From: Rheum nobile
Lineage: Eukaryota > Streptophyta > Magnoliopsida > Caryophyllales > Polygonaceae
DNA: 64,000 bases
Reading direction: 5' to 3'
Assembly: GCA_027886185.1 (NCBI GenBank)
Contig: WOAB01000761.1
Coordinates: 992,001-1,056,000 of the forward strand
Part shown: in pieces, positions 58,209 to 64,000 of the stretch
How positions within the stretch are numbered: position 1 is the stretch's first letter
Layout of the letters: each line of letters begins with the position of its first letter
Notes under the pieces: generated by a model
What the model was told of the DNA's origin: nothing
Databases searched by the model: none
Seen by the model: the letters and a program-made list of their open reading frames with translations, nothing else
Program-made: the position numbers and the translations under genes

Positions 58209-60200
58209 ATGTCTTCATCTTTCAAATCCAAGTCAAAAGACAAAAGGGCTGCAAAGGAACAGAAGGTTTCTTCGAAGACCTCTGCTACTGTAAATGGAAC
58301 ATCTGGTCTTTCAGCAAGTGCATACAATCCTGGTCTGGGGACCTTCCTTACCCTGGAGACTTCACCCATATCCTCTTTGACCTCCCTCCATGTAAATGGT
58401 CGCTTCCGCAACATAGATGAAACGGATGACAATAGTGGCATTATGCATGTAAGTGGCAGAGATTATGATTCTGCGTCCAACAATGATAGCCATTCTGTGG
58501 AGTCAGAAGAACATAAAGACAAAGCATCAGGCCGGCAAGAGGTAATACCAGGTGCTGACAATGACAAACGGGATAAGATACGTCAGAAAAATGAGAGGAA
58601 GCACCAGCGCCAGAAGGAAAAGCGTGCGCAGGAATTACATGAACGGTGTAGTGGCTATTTGATGTCTAGAAAGCTAGAGGCTCTTGCTCAACAGCTTGTT
58701 GCCATGGGATTCTCTGCAGAAAGATCAACCATGGCGCTCATTCTTAATGAAGGCAGAATGGAGGAAGCAGTGTCATGGCTGTTTGAAGGTGGTGAAGAGG
58801 CAGATAAGAACAAGGATCAAAATCTGGACACGGGGGGTAATTTGAAAATTGATATATCTGAAGAGCTTGCCGGGATTGCAGAATTGGAGGTCAGGTTTAA
58901 ATGCTCTAAACAAGAAGTTGAAAGAGCGGTAGTTGCCTGTGAAGGTGACCTTGAAAAGGCGGAAGAGACCTTGCGAGAACAGAAGCAGGATCCTCCTAGC
59001 TTGCCCTCGAAACCAGAGGACACTGGGGATCCTTCAATTATGAGCAACGGTAAGATCTCCTTAGCTACCAGCCAGAACCCTGTGAGGCTACAACAAAAGC
59101 CTAGTCCAATCACTTTAATTCAACCGAGGAAGGATGAAAATTATGCCAAATTAGCAGTCACAGCAGGGCCAACTCCAAAAACTGTGAACAAAAGTGCACA
59201 GCAAACAAAGATTCAGCAGAAGTTAGAATGGGCAAGACCACAACAAATGACAATACTAACTGAGAAAAGGTGGCCGGCCGGTGCATCTGCAACCCCTTCA
59301 GTTTCCTACTCCCTGGCATCACCGTTGCAGGTGTCATCACCACCAACCAAGGCAGATTCCCGATTTGTTCCCATTACAGTTGCGAGTGAATATAAGAATG
59401 TCCACGCAGGAACAACAGTAACAGAACAGTTGGTTATGATGCAGAGGCCACAGTCCGTAGATGGCAGGGTGTTGGCCCCTGTTAATACAAGCATTTCTTC
59501 TTCTTCTTCTCCACCCAGAGCAGCCTCCAGCTGGTATCCTTCAAGTTCAGAGATGATGAAACCCAATGGTGTACTCCCTTTTATTCCTACCACCAAAAGT
59601 GTCGGCCCCAATGATCTAACCTCAAATCATCAGTTATACCAACAAACTCAATATCACCAGCAGCTTCATCATCAATTTGTGCCAGGTACGAGTCCGGTGG
59701 ACTTGCAAGCGGCCAACAGGGCCCAAGCCTTGTGGAAAAGAGCGGGTTCATCTCCAACACTTGCTGTGGCTTCCTCTCTTGGGCTATTCTCTGGAGTGGG
59801 GTCAACATGCTCATCTGGGTCAAGCTCTCCGGTGGATTGGCACACAGGTGGGACAATGTCGTCTTGTGATTACAACAACATTGATTGGAGCTTGGACAGG
59901 ACTTTCCTTCCCTCAATGTCAAAGACTAGTAATGGGTTTTGGCAAGGGTTGGGTTCTTCCTACCACCCAAAGAGCAGCGGCCTAAGCGTCTATGATTCAA
60001 ATGCTACGGTTATGGACATGAGACAAGCTATGAGACCACCTTCCTCTAATGGGAACGGTGTCTCTATTGCAGGGTTCCAGAATGGCGGGTCAGGTAAAGC
60101 TGATAATTTATCTGCCGTGTCTCGCGAATGGACGTCACCGTTTGAAGGGAATGATCTTTTCAGCTCACATAGGCAGTTTGTTTCTTCTCCCTCGCGTTGA
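58209..60200 (+). CDS. UBA-domain protein, probable ubiquitin-binding, function unknown
   Basis: Single coding exon of 663 codons, starting MSSSFKSKSKDKRAAKEQ at the first ATG after the leader acceptor. A basic, low-complexity N-terminus and a Lys/Arg/Gln-rich helix (about 125-150, KNERKHQRQKEKRAQ) precede a UBA domain at about 158-197 (LAQQLVAMGFSAERS, then NEGRMEEAVSWLFEGG), with the MGF loop that contacts ubiquitin. A second UBA-like helical bundle follows (about 215-262, LEVRFKCSKQEVERAVVACE). The rest is Ser/Pro/Gln-rich and probably disordered. No catalytic domain, membrane segment or signal peptide. Plants have homologues annotated only as UBA/TS-N domain proteins; a ubiquitin-linked adaptor role is inferred from the fold. 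The frame is intact and codon use ordinary. Confidence 0.9.
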   Translation: MSSSFKSKSKDKRAAKEQKVSSKTSATVNGTSGLSASAYNPGLGTFLTLETSPISSLTSLHVNGRFRNIDETDDNSGIMHVSGRDYDSASNNDSHSVESEEHKDKASGRQEVIPGADNDKRDKIRQKNERKHQRQKEKRAQELHERCSGYLMSRKLEALAQQLVAMGFSAERSTMALILNEGRMEEAVSWLFEGGEEADKNKDQNLDTGGNLKIDISEELAGIAELEVRFKCSKQEVERAVVACEGDLEKAEETLREQKQDPPSLPSKPEDTGDPSIMSNGKISLATSQNPVRLQQKPSPITLIQPRKDENYAKLAVTAGPTPKTVNKSAQQTKIQQKLEWARPQQMTILTEKRWPAGASATPSVSYSLASPLQVSSPPTKADSRFVPITVASEYKNVHAGTTVTEQLVMMQRPQSVDGRVLAPVNTSISSSSSPPRAASSWYPSSSEMMKPNGVLPFIPTTKSVGPNDLTSNHQLYQQTQYHQQLHHQFVPGTSPVDLQAANRAQALWKRAGSSPTLAVASSLGLFSGVGSTCSSGSSSPVDWHTGGTMSSCDYNNIDWSLDRTFLPSMSKTSNGFWQGLGSSYHPKSSGLSVYDSNATVMDMRQAMRPPSSNGNGVSIAGFQNGGSGKADNLSAVSREWTSPFEGNDLFSSHRQFVSSPSR

Positions 60201-60450
60201 TGGGAGAGTTTTCTGGTGAATAAAAAGGAAATAGTGAATGAATTGCAAGTATAAAAAGAAAGACCCGGAATGTGCTTGAATTTCAATGTTGGTGTTGGCT
60301 CTTATGATATTGCTCTCTTTGCTTGTCCGCCCTTTCTTCGCAATGTTTTTAATGTCATATGTCCAGTTCATTCGTTCATGCAATCAGAAGCTAAAATCGT
60401 TTACAACCTGTTAATTGCCGTAAAAGCATATCTTTGTACTGTACAAGAAT
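60201..60450 (+). other. 3' UTR of the UBA gene (approximate)
   Basis: AT-rich with T-rich and aataag-like elements up to about 60450. The actual poly(A) site cannot be fixed from sequence alone. Confidence 0.4.
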
Positions 60451-62400
60451 AAGCCATTTAATTTGCAGAATACAGTTGGATGGATATAGTTCATTCATGT
60501 GAAGAAGTGCTTTTAACTAATCCTACATATTTGGTTTTCCGGATCCGTACCGGCAGATTCATATTGGCGTTGAAGCATTTGAGACAGGTTCCCCTTCAGC
60601 ATTTGTCTGCTTGTCGATTTATGAAGATAGTGTCTATAGTTACAAAAATGAATTCAGGTGGTATGCAAGAAGCACTTGATAAAACAAAGATCTACAAGAC
60701 GGGGAATGAGTGTTTATTACCAAAAAGATAAGTAACTGGTCAAGCGAAAGCTCATGTTGATTATCTTGCATCAAGTAAGTAATTAGGCGTACCAGACAAG
60801 AAGACACCATTTGTATTTTGTTCTTCACCGTAGACCGGCTGCCGTTGATCTGCAGAGCCATTCCCAACGATGGTACTTCCGCTACAGAAATCAAGAGATA
60901 GTTCTGGTCTATAGATGAAAGAAACTAATATTGCAAGTAGAAAGAATCAAGAGCAAATATTCATCATCACTTGAACATTATGGGATAGCAAATATTCATC
61001 CTATACAGCAACAGGCAGGGAAATGCAGGAAAATCATTATTAGATGTGCCACTGGGAATATCAAAGATGTGCTTCCTAGTTTGTATAGAGAGCTCGTCTT
61101 CTGTTTCCGTTTGCCCAAATATAAAGGTAACATTCCACAAGGTTAACCCAATCTCTTAGCTTCCAAGGTTATATGTGTACTTACTTTACATTGCTAAGCA
61201 TAACCGCTTATGTGCCTTAATGTTGCTTATGAGTTTGAAGTCGGGCAATGAAACTGGAGCATTATACCACAAAGTTACAAATGAAGAATCTTACTAAAAT
61301 GAATGAAGAATAAGTTGGATCCACTTTGGCCTAAATTATTTATCCATGCCTTGAGATATTCCCTCTCTTGAGGTTTGATCCAGCAAAGCCAAAAAGATCA
61401 ACCTCGTTAGCTTGATTCAAGCACACGCTTTAAATTGATCAAATCAGAAATGTTCTGATAAAAAAAGGCACCAAACTACTTTCTTATCATCAAATATGCA
61501 GTACCTCCCGGAGTTGCTTTTTTGAGCCTTTATGACGAGTAAGGAAATGTCCAGTAGTACTGGTTGACAACCAGGGAAGGAAGAAGAATTGTTAACATGG
61601 AACAATCTAGATAAGATTAACTATCAAAATACATGTTCACACTGTTGGCAGCCAATTTCTACATATATTCTACATTGTGTGAGAATTCCATTGATTAAAG
61701 CCTTACCCAAGATTGTTTGGTTGATAGATTTCCAAGGGATTGAGATGGAAAGAAACGGAACGGTATTAATGAAAGACACTGTATGTTGTGGATCAATATC
61801 TGCTGATACAAACATGGGAAGCTAAGAGGTGAAATTTTTGAAAGCTGCATACTATCCTCTGCAGGTATAGTATGGTGCTCCCCAGAGAAGAGGAAAGCAC
61901 CTTTATTAACCTGCTGGCGACTGTTAGGATCCTTCTTGTCAAGATGAATCTTCCCATATAAATCACAGGAAGAAGCATACCAAGAAATATATTGGTCATT
62001 GTCTTTCTTTTATCTGAACAGATTGGTTTCTGCAAAGGACAACTCAGAGACATGAACCTCTATAATCATCTATATATCATTTATGAGTAATGTTAGTACA
62101 AGTATACATACTTCATTGATCCCGACGGAGCTCCAAGTACCACACATTTATCAACAGAAGAGCATTGGTTTGTGAAGGCGACGAAGAAAACTGAAATTTA
62201 TCATCGACACTAATTACCTAAAACAAAGGGGCAAATGGTCTTAGAGATGGAACAATACAAAATTAAGCATGTAACCACCTCTCTTTTGGGCTGGATACCT
62301 GCTAAGATTCTAGTTTCTACACCTGGACGGAACAAAGATGCCAAATCTCAGCATCTATACACCATATGGAAAACTCAAATATAACATGGATTAAGAAACA
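60451..62400. other. Intergenic region without recognised gene
   Basis: About 2 kb of ordinary composition with short frames only (longest about 86 codons, minus strand near 61793-62053). No repeat or element ends seen. A non-coding RNA or UTR is possible but nothing in the sequence shows it. Confidence 0.5.
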
Positions 62401-62428
62401 CTCATCTTGGATAACAAGTTGAGTGACC

Positions 62429-62793
62429 GTACATGTTAAGAAAGCAAGTGGATCATCAGTTCATCGCTTGGCAAGGTGAAAGAGTGTTGTCTGTCAAGTC
62501 TCACACTCTTATCCACTCCATCAGCTGCCTTATTCAGTCTTTCATCAATTTTAATCCAACCAAATAACAAAATCACACACCAAACTGGAAACCCCCCAAA
62601 AAGAACAACTTAAATTAGCAAAATAAAAACATTGAAAGCTCAATTGGAATTGAAAAGGCAAACCCAAATCCAGTATACCTCTACTCGTTTCCATGTACCA
62701 GCTTCTGACACCACTCTTGAGAGATGGGTACTTGTGAAATTGAGCTTCTGGATTGCAAGAAGAGGACAGAGATGCTCCGAATGCGGAAAACAT
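62429..62793 (-). CDS. Possible small two-exon gene, divergent from the permease
   Basis: On the minus strand an exon from ATG 62793 (MFSAFGASLSSSCNPEAQ) ends at a gtatac donor near 62680. A tttccag acceptor near 62583 opens a second exon reading WIKIDERLNKAADGVDKS, then VRLDRQHSFTLPSDELM and a TAA near 62429. The two join in phase, giving about 87 residues with a hydrophobic patch at the junction. The family was not recognised. Its 5' end is about 240 bp from the permease start, so they may share a promoter. Splice choice and reality of the gene are uncertain. Confidence 0.3.
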
Positions 62794-63029
62794 TCGAGGT
62801 GGGTAGAAATTGGGATGGTTGAGGAAATTAGAAGCAGCAACCGTGATGTCTTGTTTTTCACCAAACCAACGAATGAATCGGGTTTGAGTTTTAGCTCAAC
62901 CCGACCCGGTTCAACCTATTCTGGCCCACATTATCTAACATGAACGGGCATTCCTCCTCCCCCTAATTTCAGAATTCAGACTGTTTCAATCCTCCTTGTT
63001 TGGGGAGCTAAACAGGGGAAACCAAAAAG

Positions 63030-63461
63030 ATGGTTTTCGTCTGTTCAGCTTCTCCTTCACTTCCAACTTCAGTCTCCCCCACCAAACAGCCCCTTATTCC
63101 TCCCCACGGCCTCCTCCTCCGTGCAAACCGCCATAGAAGCGTTGCCTGTTCATTCCCGTTTGCTCTTTCCCGCCGGCACTCGTCAGCAAATTCCACCGTG
63201 AAATGCTCAGCCCAAAAGCCGCCTACTCCGCAACCGCCGGCGCTGGCGGAACAGGAGCAACGATATGAGTTTGAGAGGCTCTTTTCTAACCTTAATCAAG
63301 CGACTCTGAAAAGAGAACCTGGTAAAGACCTTTTCTTCTGCTGCTAGGTTTACAAAAAATGAGGGTTTTATAGATGGGAATTGGGGATTTCAAATTCAAG
63401 TTATGGGTTTTCATTGACAGGCAGTGTTACCAGTGCGGTGTTTCTTGTGGCCGGCACGACG
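63030..63461 (+). CDS. Plastid-type tryptophan/tyrosine permease, first exons (partial)
   Basis: Exon 1 is 63030-63321 and exon 2 is 63421-63461, with GT/AG borders and phase kept. The Ser/Pro/Arg-rich first 55 or so residues look like a plastid transit peptide. RYEFERLFSNLNQATLKREP follows, then GSVTSAVFLVAGTT, the beginning of the first membrane segment of the bacterial-type tryptophan/tyrosine permease family (the next exon is expected to start near VGAGIL). Such proteins carry aromatic amino acids across a membrane. The start is the first ATG; the frame before it is closed. The remaining exons lie beyond 64000, so the gene is cut by the window, not broken. Confidence 0.8.
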
Positions 63462-64000
63462 GTATGCAGTTTTTTTATTCCTTCAAGAATTTTTGCATTT
63501 TCCTTATTTTATTTTTAATGGGGTAATTGATATATACCCATTAAATCTTATCTAATTGGATATATATTTAATTAGATAAGATCTAATTAAATATATATCC
63601 ATCAAATCTTAAAAATAGATTATATATCCATCAAATTATATTAATCTTGTATAATTATCCAAGATAAGATTTTCAATATATCTATTAAAAATATAATTTT
63701 CAAAAAAACTCTTAACAAGTTTTCTTAATTAACTTTATTTCTCTCTCTCTCACTTTTAGGTTTATTTTTCTTTTTTCTCTCTCGTTTCTTTTCTTCAATT
63801 CTGCACCGTGTGTACGTATATAAATCTTCTAGTTTGTTATTAGTACATTTTTTATCATAAACATAGGCCATTTAAGACACTTTGATATTTTTATACTATC
63901 TATTTTTTGTTCTTCTTTGTGCATATCAGAAACATACAAAGATCATGCTTCAATAACACTGTTTTATTTCTCTTTTTTTTGGAATTTTTAAGGAAATTTG
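63462..64000 (+). other. Intron 2 of the permease gene (continues past the edge)
   Basis: AT-rich, begins gtatgc, no exon-like sequence. It contains a perfect inverted repeat with 21-bp arms. Confidence 0.65.
63557..63601. repeat. Perfect 21-bp inverted repeat in the permease intron
   Basis: 63557-63577 (tggatatatatttaattaga and one t) and 63581-63601 are exact reverse complements around aag. It may be the core of a small MITE or just a fold in the intron RNA. Confidence 0.85.

Overview
The window looks like nuclear DNA of a flowering plant, probably a eudicot: it is AT-rich, its genes have spliced plant-type exons, and most of it is nested transposable elements of plant families. No tRNA, rRNA operon or CRISPR array was found. 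Only two host genes look intact: a UBA-domain protein (58209-60200, with a long 5' UTR intron) and the first two exons of a plastid-type tryptophan/tyrosine permease that runs off the right edge (63030 onward). A third host gene, an RTN4IP1-like quinone oxidoreductase on the minus strand, is a pseudogene in pieces between 27.4 and 46.2 kb.

Layout. 1-1560: decayed minus-strand RPA70-like fragment. 2445-3629: retroposon with poly(A) and 14-bp target-site duplication (TSD). 3.86-23.71 kb: a cluster of one Mutator-like (MULE) family. A short non-autonomous copy (A, 3.86-5.79 kb) abuts a 12-kb element (MULE1, 5.81-17.92 kb) carrying an ULP1-type SUMO-protease-like gene and a FAR1-type transposase, both broken. 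After about 1 kb comes a second short copy (B) in inverse orientation, split by a 2.8-kb solo LTR with 5-bp TSD. 24.08-25.31 kb: a foldback element with very long inverted arms. 25.68-26.92 kb: two Helitron 3' termini and a 5S rRNA-derived, Cassandra-like segment.

27.4-46.2 kb: the RTN4IP1-like pseudogene. Its intron holds a second, unrelated 9.3-kb MULE (MULE2, 28.08-37.40 kb) coding for a plant-mobile-domain protein, a GRF zinc-finger protein and a MULE transposase fused to an OTU cysteine protease. One exon is cut by an 8.4-kb LTR retrotransposon with a gag but no pol (37821-46204, TSD cgacc). 47.1-56 kb: a hAT element with a tRNA-like SINE head inside, tandem Helitron-like elements, a second long-TSD retroposon, and a truncated LTR related to the gag-only element. 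56.8-64 kb: the gene-bearing end.

How it fits together: two different MULEs each pair a transposase with a cysteine protease of the ubiquitin/SUMO world (ULP1 in MULE1, OTU fused to the transposase in MULE2). MULE2 is the best candidate for an under-described system. Its two large genes can be read by phase-consistent splicing as five exons each, interrupted by only five nonsense codons. All calls come from reading the sequence and recalled family motifs; no database search was run.
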